NCBI GenBank assembly: GCA_965224285.1 | Contig: OZ245043.1 | Coordinates: 5,118,934-5,182,933 of the forward strand | Source: JAJCYK01 sp965224285 | GTDB lineage: Bacteria; Bacteroidota; Bacteroidia; Cytophagales; Cyclobacteriaceae | Direction of reading: 5' to 3' | Length of the DNA: 64,000 nucleotides | Part shown: piece after piece, positions 17,955 through 27,078 of the stretch | Layout: each line of letters starts with the position of its first letter | Position numbering within the stretch: position 1 is the first letter of the stretch | Notes under the pieces: generated by a model | Seen by the model: only the letters and a program-made list of their open reading frames with translations | Database searches by the model: none | What the model was told of the DNA's origin: nothing | Made by a program: the position numbers and the translations under genes

Positions 17955-19505
17955 ATGAGAAGGATCATATTCATTTTTTTGACGTTTTCTGTAATTCCGG
18001 CGGTGGTGAAGGGTCAATTGGCATCCGTTGAACCAGATGCTCCCCCAAAAAGCAAACGATTTGACTACCAGCTTAAAAGACTGGATAAAAGAGTGAATTC
18101 GCCCTGGCATGAAGGAGCCCCGGTAATTTCTGCTGATGGCAATACCTTGTATTTCTTTGTGGCGGATCATCCGGATAATAAGTACGGCACCAAAGGCAGC
18201 CAGGATATTTGGTATTCAGAGAGAACTTCGGACGGAACCTGGAAGGATGCTGTGCACATGACTGCTCCTCTAAATCAGCTGAGGTATAACCAGGTCATGA
18301 GTGTCATCAATGATGGAAACACTTTATTATTAAGAGGCTCTGGACGTAACTCAGAAGGACTGTCCCTTACACATAGGAGGGGGTCGGGATGGAGCCCACC
18401 AATTGCTTTAAGGGTGAAAGACCTGGATAAAATGCGAAAGGGAGTTTACTCAGGAGGTGTGATGACGGAAGACGGAAAAGTGTTGTTACTTTATTTTAAC
18501 GAATTAAAGGACCGCAGAATCAGCGATTTATACGTTAGTTTTTTGGAATCTGACGGTTCATGGACCAGGCCAAAATTTATCGAGGCGCTTAACACTAAAA
18601 AAGACGAATTTGGCCCTTCCCTGGATCCGGATGGCAAAACCTTATATTTCGCCAGTAGCAGAGTTGGTGGTTCCGGCAGTACGGATATTTATATGACCAA
18701 AAGACTTGATGATACCTGGTTAAATTGGTCGGAACCTATAAATCTGGGCGCACCGGTCAATACCAGTGGATTTGACGCCTATTATTCCGTTGACAATAAA
18801 GGTAATGTCTTTACAACCAGAGCTTACATGTCAAGAGATGGAGGCAGCTTGGATATCCTCTCTTTAATTCCCATAGAGAAGCCAAAACCAAAACTCATGG
18901 TATGGGGCTATGTCTATGACCGCAAATCAGGAGAACCGGTAAGCGCTCAGGTCAAATACGAGATTTTCCAGGTGGAAATCGATAACACCATTTCAGAAGG
19001 CCAGGATGGGTTTTACGAAGTAAAATTAAGTGGTGAAGGGCATTATCAGATATTGACTTCTGCGGAGGGCTTTATGAACACCACCGATGAATTGGAAATT
19101 CCTGAAATATACGCTGACACCATCATACAAAAAGATCTATTCCTTGATCAAATTGAAATTGGGGCTACAGTGCGTTTGAATAATATATTTTTCGATTTTG
19201 ATAAGACCGATCTCAGGGATGAAAGTGTGATGGAACTGGATAGGGTGGTAGAGTTTTTGAAAAGTAATCCCACAGTAAGAATTGAAATTGCCGGCCATAC
19301 TGATAGCAAGGGATCAGATAGCTATAACATTGCTTTGTCAGATGGCAGAGCTGCTTCGGTAAGAAAATATTTGGTTGAGAATTGGATTGACCGGGATCGG
19401 GTGGTGTCTCATGGATACGGAGAAGGTAAGCCCATAGCCACCAATGAGACAGATGAGGGTCGTCAAAAAAACAGAAGAGTAGAATTTACCATTTTGGAGA
19501 AATAA
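17955..19505 (+). CDS. OmpA-family protein with PD40 propeller
   Basis: The 516-residue paralogue of the protein at 14509 lacks the N-terminal jelly roll. It has a signal peptide (about 1-21), PD40 propeller repeats (about 45-300; DPDGKTLYFASSRVGGSGST is typical), a carboxypeptidase-regulatory-like domain (about 310-385), and a C-terminal OmpA domain (about 400-516) with IFFDFDKTDLRDESVMELD, EIAGHTDSKGSDSYN and RRVEF. It should bind peptidoglycan from the periplasmic side. It is probably regulated by the inverted repeat directly before the start codon, and transcription ends at a strong hairpin after the stop. Confidence 0.9.
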   Translation: MRRIIFIFLTFSVIPAVVKGQLASVEPDAPPKSKRFDYQLKRLDKRVNSPWHEGAPVISADGNTLYFFVADHPDNKYGTKGSQDIWYSERTSDGTWKDAVHMTAPLNQLRYNQVMSVINDGNTLLLRGSGRNSEGLSLTHRRGSGWSPPIALRVKDLDKMRKGVYSGGVMTEDGKVLLLYFNELKDRRISDLYVSFLESDGSWTRPKFIEALNTKKDEFGPSLDPDGKTLYFASSRVGGSGSTDIYMTKRLDDTWLNWSEPINLGAPVNTSGFDAYYSVDNKGNVFTTRAYMSRDGGSLDILSLIPIEKPKPKLMVWGYVYDRKSGEPVSAQVKYEIFQVEIDNTISEGQDGFYEVKLSGEGHYQILTSAEGFMNTTDELEIPEIYADTIIQKDLFLDQIEIGATVRLNNIFFDFDKTDLRDESVMELDRVVEFLKSNPTVRIEIAGHTDSKGSDSYNIALSDGRAASVRKYLVENWIDRDRVVSHGYGEGKPIATNETDEGRQKNRRVEFTILEK

Positions 19506-19543
19506 AACAGGTGTGATCACGGCTATAAAGCCGGAGCGTATGG

Positions 19544-19573
19544 AAAGGCAAACCAATTAAGGTTTGCCTTTTT
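19544..19573 (+). terminator. Rho-independent terminator of the OmpA/PD40 gene
   Basis: AAAGGCAAACC (19544-19554) pairs with GGTTTGCCTTT (19561-19571) around a 6-base loop, followed by two further T. It lies 39 bp after the OmpA stop and overlaps the last codons of the convergent arsC, so the 3' end of arsC supplies half of the stem. Confidence 0.75.
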
Positions 19574-19982
19574 CTATGTGATCAGTTACGAATTTTTGGC
19601 AGAAATCTTTTATGAGATTTCGAGTATTTACAAACGCCTGTTGAATTTCCTCTGCGGTACCCGTGGCCCTGGCGGGGTCTGGAAAATTTTGATGCATCTT
19701 ATGTACTCCGCCGTGAAATACCGGACAATGTTCACTAGCGTGGTCACAAACTGTGATAACATAGTCGAAGTCAATCTCCCGGAATTCACTCACATGATCG
19801 CTGGTTTGATCGGAGATGTCAATACCATCGTCAGCCATGACCTGCACCGCATTAGGATTCAAACCATGAGTTTCGATACCCGCGCTAAATACTTCGACCC
19901 TTTCTCCAACAAGATCTCGTAAATACCCTTCAGCCATTTGGCTTCTGCAAGAGTTTCCCGTGCATAGAAATAATACTTTCAT
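19557..19982 (-). CDS. arsC: Arsenate reductase, thioredoxin-coupled (low-molecular-weight PTPase fold)
   Basis: The 141-residue cytoplasmic enzyme reduces arsenate to arsenite. The P-loop is CTGNSCR with nucleophile C7, C12 and R13. C79 and C86 in VCDHASEHCPVF form the relay disulfide known from Staphylococcus aureus ArsC (C10, C82, C89), so electrons should come from thioredoxin rather than glutaredoxin. It is third in the arsR-arsM-arsC operon, 3 bp after arsM. Its 3' end overlaps a terminator for the opposite strand. Confidence 0.95.
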   Translation of the reverse strand: MKVLFLCTGNSCRSQMAEGYLRDLVGERVEVFSAGIETHGLNPNAVQVMADDGIDISDQTSDHVSEFREIDFDYVITVCDHASEHCPVFHGGVHKMHQNFPDPARATGTAEEIQQAFVNTRNLIKDFCQKFVTDHIEKGKP

Positions 19983-19985
19983 CAG

Positions 19986-20813
19986 TTAATTATTACAGCA
20001 TTCAGGGCTACAACAGGACTCTTTAGCTTTTTTACCATACACGGTAATGCTGAAAACTCCGGCTCCAGAAGATATCAAATCTTCTACTTTTGCCTTGGGT
20101 ATCCATTGTTTTAATATGTCAGTTGGAATGGCAACTTCCCGCTCTTTTTGTATTTCAATATTCTGAAATCCAGCCTCGGCAATTACTTTTAAATAATCAC
20201 TTTTTTGCATAGCGCCGCTTACACAACCTGAATACATCTCAGCGGCTGATTGAATTTCGCTGGGAAGACTTCCCTTGATCACTACGTCGGATATACTAAA
20301 ATGGCCTCCTGGTTTTAGAATACGGTAGGCTTCCTGATATGCTTTAGCTTTGTCAGGAACTAAATTCAGAACGCAATTGCTCACCACTACGTCGGCTATT
20401 TCATCAGGCAGAGGTATATTCTCGATATCTCCTTTAATAAAATGCACGTTGCTATAATTGAGTTTCAAGGCATTTTCTCGCGCTTTTTCAATCATAGCCT
20501 CGGTAAAATCCACTCCTACCACTTTCCCTTCCGGCCCTACCAGGTTACGAGCGATGAAACAATCATTTCCGGCCCCGCTTCCCAGATCTACTACAGTTTG
20601 CCCCTCATTGATTTGTGCGTATTCCGTGGGAAGGCCACAACCTAATCCCAGGTCAGCATCTGGATGATACCCCTCAATTTCTCGGTAATCATCGCCGATA
20701 AAATTAACCTCATTTGCACAGCCACATTCAGGGCCACAGCAGGGAGTTTCATTTTGAGCCACCGATTGATATTTATCTTTTACTATTTTCTTTAATTCTG
20801 CGGAATTTTTCAT
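19986..20813 (-). CDS. arsM: Arsenite methyltransferase
   Basis: This 275-residue SAM-dependent methyltransferase converts As(III) to methylated, partly volatile arsenicals. Seen are the SAM motif VVDLGSGAGNDCFIA, the upstream LGLGCGLPTEYA and the later SGCVSGAM; the Cys of these and neighbouring motifs are the As(III)-binding thiols of ArsM. Both ends are unusually Cys-rich: CCGPECGC near residue 25 and CCSPECC at the C-terminus, which may capture metalloid. The gene lies 23 bp after arsR and 3 bp before arsC. Confidence 0.95.
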   Translation of the reverse strand: MKNSAELKKIVKDKYQSVAQNETPCCGPECGCANEVNFIGDDYREIEGYHPDADLGLGCGLPTEYAQINEGQTVVDLGSGAGNDCFIARNLVGPEGKVVGVDFTEAMIEKARENALKLNYSNVHFIKGDIENIPLPDEIADVVVSNCVLNLVPDKAKAYQEAYRILKPGGHFSISDVVIKGSLPSEIQSAAEMYSGCVSGAMQKSDYLKVIAEAGFQNIEIQKEREVAIPTDILKQWIPKAKVEDLISSGAGVFSITVYGKKAKESCCSPECCNN

Positions 20814-20836
20814 GTTATGTTAGTTTTAAAGTGAAG

Positions 20837-21163
20837 TTAGCAGCAGTTCGGGTCTTTATACCGACTAAAAAGCTCATTGAGTAAAGTCTGGGCGTGATCC
20901 CAAGCCTTTGAATCTATACAATAACAGACGCTGGTGCCCTCTATATTTCCCCGGATTAAACCCGACTCTTTCAACTCCCGGAGATGTTGGCTGACAGTAG
21001 CCTGTGACAATGGCAATTCGGAAACCAGATCACCACATATGCAACTATTAATTTCCAAAAGGTGCTGTATGATGGCAATGCGGGCCGGGTGCGCCAGTGC
21101 TTTGGTCAAGGAAGCCAGTTCATTCTGACTGTTAGTAAATTTTTCTGTTTTAGTTACTCCCAT
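20837..21163 (-). CDS. arsR: ArsR/SmtB-family arsenic-responsive repressor
   Basis: A 108-residue winged-helix repressor. The metal-binding CxC is C41/C43 in INSCICGDL, at the start of the helix-turn-helix, and the recognition helix is LSQATVSQHLRELKESGLI. Two more Cys end the protein (DPNCC). It should bind the palindrome 9 bp upstream of its start and release DNA when As(III) or Sb(III) binds, derepressing arsR-arsM-arsC. Confidence 0.95.
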   Translation of the reverse strand: MGVTKTEKFTNSQNELASLTKALAHPARIAIIQHLLEINSCICGDLVSELPLSQATVSQHLRELKESGLIRGNIEGTSVCYCIDSKAWDHAQTLLNELFSRYKDPNCC

Positions 21164-21171
21164 AGCATCTA

Positions 21172-21193
21172 TTTATTGCAATATTACGATAAA
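21172..21193 (-). promoter_or_regulatory. Probable ArsR operator
   Basis: On the minus strand the 22 bp TTTATCGTAAT-ATTGCAATAAA form an imperfect palindrome (9 of 11 positions matched). It ends 9 bp before the arsR start codon. Position, symmetry and length fit an autoregulatory ArsR site; binding itself is inferred. Confidence 0.55.
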
Positions 21194-21295
21194 CAAAACA
21201 AATAGGTTACATTTTATTAGAAATAATTCACTAAAAATCAGCTCACTTTATGTAGTGCACGTATAAAAAGTATAGCTAACTCTAAACTATTCAAC

Positions 21296-21772
21296 ATGCT
21301 ACTAAAACTAAATACCAAACTATTGGCAGCCATCATGGTGGTAGGCCTAATTACAGCATTTTCCGCCCATCGCATTGCCGGGGATAAAAAAGCGGTGGAA
21401 GAGGTTACTAAAGTTGTGGAGCAGGCCTATATAAACGGTGCCTTTAATGCTCTGGACACAGACGCTATGGCCAAGGGATTTCATCAAGAATTCGCCATAT
21501 TTTCGGCTGACGGAGAATCACTGGGACGTTATCCCATCAATACCTGGATAGAAGGAATTGAAAAACGTAAGGCCAAATCAGATTTCGATCCAGCTGATAA
21601 TGTTTGGGAACATAAGCTGCCCCAAGTGGATGTGACCGGAGGCGCCGCTTCTGTAAAAGTAGAGCTGTTTAAGGATGGTAAACAGGTATATACCGACTAT
21701 CTCAGCTTATTAAAATTTGACAGTGGTTGGAAAATCGTGGCGAAAGTTTATCACAAACATTCGGATAGCTAA
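21296..21772 (+). CDS. Secreted lumazine-binding-like (NTF2-fold) protein
   Basis: The 158-residue protein has an N-terminal signal segment (hydrophobic residues 9-23) and one NTF2-fold domain of the putative lumazine-binding type. The typical pattern is an opening helix VEQAYINGAFNALDTDAMAKGF, then FHQEFAIFSADGESLGRYPI, a central WIEGIEKRK and the C-terminal YLSLLKFDSGWKIVAKVYH. Enzymatic function is unknown. It is divergent from arsR and convergent with the Gfo/Idh gene, with no operon partner. Confidence 0.8.
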   Translation: MLLKLNTKLLAAIMVVGLITAFSAHRIAGDKKAVEEVTKVVEQAYINGAFNALDTDAMAKGFHQEFAIFSADGESLGRYPINTWIEGIEKRKAKSDFDPADNVWEHKLPQVDVTGGAASVKVELFKDGKQVYTDYLSLLKFDSGWKIVAKVYHKHSDS

Positions 21773-21824
21773 AGTTATCATAAGGAGGGTTTACCAGAAC
21801 TGCCTCAAAAGGATTGGTTAAAAA

Positions 21825-22901
21825 TTATAATTGCACAGTTTTTCCGGTTTTGACGGATTGATCTGCTGCCAATACTATCCGCAGGCTATTTATGGCGTCA
21901 TCCAGGTGTTGGCTAAGGTCGAGATCTTCCCTAATAGCTTTTAGAAAATATTCCTGCTCCAGATCACATAACCCCTGGTGATCAGGTTCATCGGTAGTGT
22001 CCAGAATCTGGTCATCAGTGGCAAATTCTCCCGCTTCATTGGTGGTGCTGGCATGTACCAGCAGGGCGTTGGTGGCCGAGTGGGCATCAACGTTGTCTGA
22101 ACCGGTTTCATCAGTTCTGGGGTTTTTATCCACTATACTCACACAGCCTCCTGGGCCGATCACATCCTTTATGAAATAGGCCGTTTCACTTATCATGGGA
22201 CCCCAACCCGCTTCGTACCATCCCACCGAGTGATCATCAAAGCGCACCTGTAGTTGTCCATAATTGTACATTCCCTGAGGTATTTCCTCTGATAATCTGG
22301 CTCCGATAGCGCTAACAGAAACTGGGTTAGCCCCGGTCATCAAGCACATTACATCCACATAGTGGACCCCGCAGTCTACAATAGGAGACATTGAATTCAT
22401 AAGATTTTTATGGGTTTCCCAGGTGGCTCCATGACTTTGCTGGTTTAAATTCATCCGCATCACCAGCGGTTTACCCAACCCTCTAGCTAATTCTATAAAC
22501 TTAGTCCAGGCCGGGTGTACTCTGAGGATATACCCAATCACCACTTTGCGATTATTTTCCAGGGCCAACTCCTTGATCTCTACACATTCTTCAACTGTAT
22601 TAGCCAAGGGCTTTTCGACAAATACGTGTGCCCCATTGGACAAGGCTTCTTTTACGTATCGGGCGTGGGTATCCGGATAAGTATTTATGGAAACGGCGTC
22701 AGGCTGGGTTTCCTCAAGCGCTTTTAAATAGTCATCAAATTCAGGGTATCCACCCAATTCCCGTGAAAGCCTTTCACGGCTTTCAGGACCCCGGCTGACT
22801 AACCCCACTATATCAAATTCAGGCATTTTGTGGTAAGCGCGGGCGTGAGAGGCTCCCATATTGCCGCACCCCGCTACCAAAACCTTTATCGGTTCACTCA
22901 T
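21825..22901 (-). CDS. Gfo/Idh/MocA-family oxidoreductase, cytoplasmic
   Basis: Start at the ATG at 22901 (358 residues), which puts the Rossmann motif VLVAGCGNMGASHARAYH near the N-terminus and avoids overlap with the upstream gene. The EKP motif is HVFVEKPLANTVEEC. A later VDCGVHYVDVMCLM carries the His/Asp typical of the C-terminal domain. It has no Tat signal, unlike the two other Gfo/Idh proteins in the window. It follows the sugar isomerase gene by 7 bp. The three genes 25106-21825 look like a pathway that oxidises and isomerises a sugar or inositol-like compound; the substrate is unknown. Confidence 0.9.
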   Translation of the reverse strand: MSEPIKVLVAGCGNMGASHARAYHKMPEFDIVGLVSRGPESRERLSRELGGYPEFDDYLKALEETQPDAVSINTYPDTHARYVKEALSNGAHVFVEKPLANTVEECVEIKELALENNRKVVIGYILRVHPAWTKFIELARGLGKPLVMRMNLNQQSHGATWETHKNLMNSMSPIVDCGVHYVDVMCLMTGANPVSVSAIGARLSEEIPQGMYNYGQLQVRFDDHSVGWYEAGWGPMISETAYFIKDVIGPGGCVSIVDKNPRTDETGSDNVDAHSATNALLVHASTTNEAGEFATDDQILDTTDEPDHQGLCDLEQEYFLKAIREDLDLSQHLDDAINSLRIVLAADQSVKTGKTVQL

Positions 22902-22908
22902 AAAAATT

Positions 22909-23802
22909 TTACAGTTTATAGATTTTGTCCATGCGTTGGGAAATTTCCTGCAAGCGCTCCCTGTTTCCACCAGACACTTCCGCGGATCCCCATCCAGAAT
23001 ACCCCACTTCGACCAGAGCCTGGTTTACCTTGGCCCAGTCACTATCCCCATCTCCCAGTTTTACGTTAAACCCTTCCCATATACCTTCGTTCTTCTGTTT
23101 CTCTCTGCTGTATTCCTTGACGTCTACTTTCAAAATCCTTTTTCCCAGGATCCGGACCCATTGATCAGGCCATCCATAGCGTATGATATTGCCAACATCG
23201 AAGTACCACCCAATCATATCGCTGTTAAACTGATCGATATATTGCACCGCCTCCAAGGGACTGATCAGAAAATTATTCCATACATTCTCAATGGCAATTT
23301 TTATTCCCGTTGATTCGGCAACCGGAAGCAACTGCTTTATTTCCTCTGTTGAACGTTCCCAGGCCTGATCATATCCCACTTCCTCATTGACCACACCCGG
23401 TACCAACAGCACTGTGGTACCCCCATATAATTTACACTTATGCAGGGCATGCTCCATAGACTCCCTGCAAGCAAATCTCACTTTAGGATCGGGGTGGGAG
23501 AGGGGCTTCTCCCAATGCAGGGAGTTGACCACACCTGGGATCGCCAATCCCGTTTGATCACGGGCTTCAAGTATCTCTTTTTCTACTAGCCCGTTGGGGC
23601 TATCCAGCTCTACACCATCAAAGCCTAGTTCCTTTACTAATTTAAACTTATCCAGCACTGAAAGCTCTTCTTTGATCATGCCGTATTTTAAGCTCTTCTT
23701 AGTAAGCCCGGAGGGGGCCACGCTATTAAAGGCCAATCCGGGAATCGCAGACAAAATGAAGGCTCCCTGGGCGGTGTTGTGGATGAATCTACGGCGTTTC
23801 AC
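22909..23802 (-). CDS. Exported sugar phosphate isomerase/epimerase-like TIM barrel
   Basis: The 297 residues begin with MKRRRFIHNTAQGAFILSAI, a Tat-like signal. The AP-endonuclease-2/xylose isomerase-like TIM barrel shows VKELGFDGVELDSPNGL, KIAIENVWNNFLISP (metal-ligand Glu), WYFDVGNIIRYGWP and ILKVDVKEYSR, where Asp, His or Glu side chains bind the divalent metal. The family isomerises or epimerises sugars and keto-sugars. It sits between two Gfo/Idh genes with gaps of 2 and 7 bp, an arrangement seen in inositol-like and glycoside catabolic clusters. Confidence 0.88.
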   Translation of the reverse strand: MKRRRFIHNTAQGAFILSAIPGLAFNSVAPSGLTKKSLKYGMIKEELSVLDKFKLVKELGFDGVELDSPNGLVEKEILEARDQTGLAIPGVVNSLHWEKPLSHPDPKVRFACRESMEHALHKCKLYGGTTVLLVPGVVNEEVGYDQAWERSTEEIKQLLPVAESTGIKIAIENVWNNFLISPLEAVQYIDQFNSDMIGWYFDVGNIIRYGWPDQWVRILGKRILKVDVKEYSREKQKNEGIWEGFNVKLGDGDSDWAKVNQALVEVGYSGWGSAEVSGGNRERLQEISQRMDKIYKL

Positions 23803-23804
23803 AA

Positions 23805-25106
23805 TCAGCTGAACTTGGTTATGCCGGGCTTGGCCACCTCTTTAGAGGGCCAATTGAGGTCCCAGCTGTATTCTTCCAAATCGGGCCCCAAGGTTTCCTC
23901 GCTATTCAGTGCTTCTTCCCAGGTCAGAGTCTGGCCGGTATAGGCCACCATACGGCCCCAAATAGCCAGCATGGTACTGTTGGCCATTCTCACCCCATCA
24001 AAAAATGGTTTACCTTCCCTAATGGAGTTGAACAGTGTATCATGCTCGTTTTGATACATGTTGGTTTTCTCGCCTTTCCAGCGCCAGTCTTCCTTGCCGC
24101 TGATTTCGTGTTTTCGGAATACATCTATATAACAGCGCCCCTCGGAACCCAACATATCTAAATGGTAGGCCCGGCTGGTGTCCTTTTGTTGCCTACAAAA
24201 ATGAAATCCTTTTTGGCCCTCGGGATATTCGAATACCACCGCAAAATGGTCATAGACATTCCCAAATTGAGGTTCGGTGCGGCTTTGCCTGCCTCCGGTA
24301 CCTGTGGCGCTGATGGGCATTTCATCTCCCATGGCCCAGGACATCAGGTCTAGACTATGAACAGCTTGCTCAGCGATATGATCTCCGGAAAGCCAATTGT
24401 AATAAAGCCAATTACGCATTTGGAACTCAAAGTCGGACCAATCAGGCTGACGTTCGTGAAACCATAGAGCGCCGGTATTGTAGGTGTTATAAATGGTATG
24501 GATATCACCAATGGCTCCTTCGGATAGTTTTTGGTAAGTTTCGATTTTAGGAATATCATGACGCCAGCAAAAACCAGACATGATGGCCAGCCCTTTTTCC
24601 TTCGCTTTTTTGGCAGTGGCAATTACACTTCTTATTCCCGGGGCATCTACCGCCACTGGTTTTTCGCAAAAAATATGCTTTCCTGCGGCTACAGAAGCTT
24701 CCAGGTGCCCAGGTCTGAAACTTGGCGGCGTACCTAGTATTACTACATCCACATCGCTGTCGATCACTTTTTGATAACTGTCAAATCCAATGAATTTGTG
24801 ATCTTCATCGACCATCACCTTATCGGGATTCTCCTTCATCAGGTTATCATAAGAGGTCTGCAACCGATCGGGAAAAATATCGGCCAAGGCAGTGATCATG
24901 ACGTTGGGATCAGCCTTAGAGGCCTGATATGCAGCTCCTGTACCACGCCCTCCGCATCCGATCAGACCTACTTTCAAGGTATCAGTATTAAGATTTTTAA
25001 ACGACTGAGATTTACCTGAGACTATATTAAACCCCAGGGCAGAGGTCAACACGGCGCCACTTGATTTTTTTAGGAATTGTCTTCTGGAACTAGCTTGCTT
25101 TTTCAT
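23805..25106 (-). CDS. Gfo/Idh/MocA-family oxidoreductase with twin-arginine signal
   Basis: A 433-residue protein. The signal SSRRQFLKKSSGAVLTSALG is a clear Tat motif. The NAD(P) motif is VGLIGCGGRGTGAAYQA, the EKP motif FCEKPVAVDAPG, and GDHIAEQAVHSLDLMSWAMG lies at the substrate pocket. Such exported Gfo/Idh enzymes keep NAD(P) bound and act in the periplasm, some as glycosidases through an oxidation-elimination cycle. It is followed 2 bp later by the TIM-barrel isomerase gene and preceded by apbE with a 46-bp gap, so it may belong to the long transcript starting at yceI. Confidence 0.92.
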   Translation of the reverse strand: MKKQASSRRQFLKKSSGAVLTSALGFNIVSGKSQSFKNLNTDTLKVGLIGCGGRGTGAAYQASKADPNVMITALADIFPDRLQTSYDNLMKENPDKVMVDEDHKFIGFDSYQKVIDSDVDVVILGTPPSFRPGHLEASVAAGKHIFCEKPVAVDAPGIRSVIATAKKAKEKGLAIMSGFCWRHDIPKIETYQKLSEGAIGDIHTIYNTYNTGALWFHERQPDWSDFEFQMRNWLYYNWLSGDHIAEQAVHSLDLMSWAMGDEMPISATGTGGRQSRTEPQFGNVYDHFAVVFEYPEGQKGFHFCRQQKDTSRAYHLDMLGSEGRCYIDVFRKHEISGKEDWRWKGEKTNMYQNEHDTLFNSIREGKPFFDGVRMANSTMLAIWGRMVAYTGQTLTWEEALNSEETLGPDLEEYSWDLNWPSKEVAKPGITKFS

Positions 25107-25152
25107 TTTTCTTGAAATATTTCAGAGTAAAATATACATCTTTTTTAGGAAA

Positions 25153-26103
25153 TTACCCGGAGGTAAAAATATTAGGTGATGGCACATTCACCAGTTTAGC
25201 GCCAAAATATTTTAGCAATTTCTCGGCGTTTTCCACACCCATGATATTTATGGCGGAGGCCAGAGCGTCGGCTAACATACACGTAGGGGCCATTACCACC
25301 GTCTGAGTACCCTTACTGACGCCCAAGCCATTTCTGGGATCGATAATGTGAGAATATTTTATGCCCTGCCATTCCAAGTATCTATAAGTATCTCCGGAGC
25401 TGGCAAATGCTTGATCCTGTTTAAAAATAAGATCTTCAATTCCCTGGATTTTCCAATTATGGCCATCGGGGGGCTGTCCCGTGATTCGTATATCTCCCCC
25501 GCCATCCACGACAGCAGCCGTCACTCCATGCTCCCTTAGGAGTGTCAAAGTTTGGTCTACAGTATATCCCTTAGCGATCCCGCCCAAGTCCAAACGCATC
25601 CCTGACTTTTCCAGGGTAACCTCCTGCTTATTGAGGTTTAGTTTTATCCATCTAAAATTAACCAAAGCCTTGGCCTGTTGAATTTTATTCCAGTCCGGGA
25701 ATTCGCCTCGACGGAAGGCGCGCCTCCAAAGTTTACTCAGCGGCCCAATGGAAATATCAAATGCCCCATTGCTTTTAGTGGAAATCTCCTGTGCAGTGAG
25801 AAGAACATTCCATAAGTCATCACTAACCGGTATACTGTTTCCATTGCCTGCAGAGGCCGAGAGCCGGTTAATTTCACTATCGGGAAGGTAATCACTGAGG
25901 ATCATATTCAGACTATCAATCTCTTGAAAAGCTAATTCTGCCAGTTCCCGGGCTTCCGACGCCGAACTATGAAAAAATACCAGACGAAAAGTAGTACCCA
26001 TTTTTTGGGCAGAAAATTGATACTTTTTCACCTGAGCAGTATGATCAATAGCTGCCAGTGACAGGGTTATTAGCATACAGATAAAAACTAAAATTATGCG
26101 CAT
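25153..26103 (-). CDS. apbE: FAD:protein FMN transferase (ApbE)
   Basis: The 316 residues include a signal peptide (MRIILVFICMLITLSLAA) and the ApbE domain with DLGGIAKGYTVDQ, VVDGGGDIRITGQ, SHIIDPRNG and CMLADALASAINIMG. The last two motifs carry the Mg-binding and catalytic residues. ApbE attaches FMN covalently to Thr or Ser of extracytoplasmic flavoproteins. No Rnf or Nqr subunit lies in the window, so the substrate is elsewhere. It is 10 bp downstream of the formylglycine-enzyme-like gene. A twin pairing of YceI, SUMF1-like and ApbE suggests a periplasmic redox or stress function. Confidence 0.93.
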   Translation of the reverse strand: MRIILVFICMLITLSLAAIDHTAQVKKYQFSAQKMGTTFRLVFFHSSASEARELAELAFQEIDSLNMILSDYLPDSEINRLSASAGNGNSIPVSDDLWNVLLTAQEISTKSNGAFDISIGPLSKLWRRAFRRGEFPDWNKIQQAKALVNFRWIKLNLNKQEVTLEKSGMRLDLGGIAKGYTVDQTLTLLREHGVTAAVVDGGGDIRITGQPPDGHNWKIQGIEDLIFKQDQAFASSGDTYRYLEWQGIKYSHIIDPRNGLGVSKGTQTVVMAPTCMLADALASAINIMGVENAEKLLKYFGAKLVNVPSPNIFTSG

Positions 26104-26113
26104 ATATCAGCAG

Positions 26114-27076
26114 TTAGTCACCCAATACCAATGACCAAAATGCCGCTTGCTCTTCTGCTGAAGGTTGAGGGTGGGGACTCACCAGACGGAATCCTACAAA
26201 CGGGGAGTCGGTATTCCACCAAAAGCTTTTGGGAATTTGCGGATCCCGCTCTTTCCAGCTTTTACTGGATTCGATACGACAAGCACAACGTTGATCTTCA
26301 GGATCATTATCCCAGGAGCCTCCCCGGACGGTGCGAGGATGAAGATCCGTAGGCTTGATCCAGGGATTGACTTCGTCACTGGCAGATAGTTCAATGTAGG
26401 CATCCTCTTTATACTGGTCCAAAGTCCATTCCGAAACATTACCCAACATATCAAATAATCCCCATTCATTGGGGGTTTTTTGACCAACTTCCTGATAGGC
26501 TTCCCCGCTGTTGTCATAATGCCAGGCGTATTCATCTATTTTCTCAATTTCAGTACCATAATAGAAAGGAGTTGCACTTCCGGCCCGGCAGGCGTATTCC
26601 CATTCTGCTTCGGTAGGCAAGCGATAAAACCTGCCGGTCTTATCACTTAGCCATTTGCAATATTGTAAAGCTGCGAATTGGGTCATGCTTACCGCAGGGT
26701 ATCCCTCTCGCCCCATTCCAAAGGTGGGGTCTTCATATGGGGGGCTTGGTCTAACGATGGCGTCGGCATCCCATTCAGGTATTTTTGTGGATGGCAGATC
26801 CAATTCTTTGTCCCGGAATACATTGTATTCTTCAAAGGTAACTTCATGAACACCAATCCAAAATGAATCCACTGCTACCTCAAACTGCGGCCCTTCGTCG
26901 GATTTATGAAAGGGGCTGTCCTCAGGGCTTCCCATCGTGAAAGTGCCTGCCGGCAATAATTTCAATTTAAAACTAACATTGGTGCCCGGGATGGTATCGG
27001 TCCTATCCGAGAGTTGTGAGTACGCCATGGTCACACTCATAGAAGCAAGCAGGACCAGGATAAATCGATCTATCAT
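26114..27076 (-). CDS. Formylglycine-generating-enzyme (SUMF1)-family protein, secreted
   Basis: The 320 residues have a signal peptide (about 1-20) and a complete FGE-sulfatase/EgtB-like fold: TFTMGSPEDSPFHKSDEGP, RLPTEAEWEYACRAGSATPF, DMLGNVSEWTLDQY, RTVRGGSWDN and, near the C-terminus, RCACRIES and FVGFRLV. Members oxidise a sulfatase Cys to formylglycine or act on other substrates (PvdO, EgtB-like). Two Cys in RCACR may be copper or active-site ligands, but the assignment is uncertain. No sulfatase gene is in the window. It lies 2 bp downstream of yceI. Confidence 0.9.
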   Translation of the reverse strand: MIDRFILVLLASMSVTMAYSQLSDRTDTIPGTNVSFKLKLLPAGTFTMGSPEDSPFHKSDEGPQFEVAVDSFWIGVHEVTFEEYNVFRDKELDLPSTKIPEWDADAIVRPSPPYEDPTFGMGREGYPAVSMTQFAALQYCKWLSDKTGRFYRLPTEAEWEYACRAGSATPFYYGTEIEKIDEYAWHYDNSGEAYQEVGQKTPNEWGLFDMLGNVSEWTLDQYKEDAYIELSASDEVNPWIKPTDLHPRTVRGGSWDNDPEDQRCACRIESSKSWKERDPQIPKSFWWNTDSPFVGFRLVSPHPQPSAEEQAAFWSLVLGD

Positions 27077-27078
27077 AT

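Noticed and set aside
14509..19505. The two OmpA/PD40 proteins as PorE of the type IX secretion system
   Set aside because: The propeller-CRD-OmpA order is similar, but the TPR part is missing and no other por gene is nearby.
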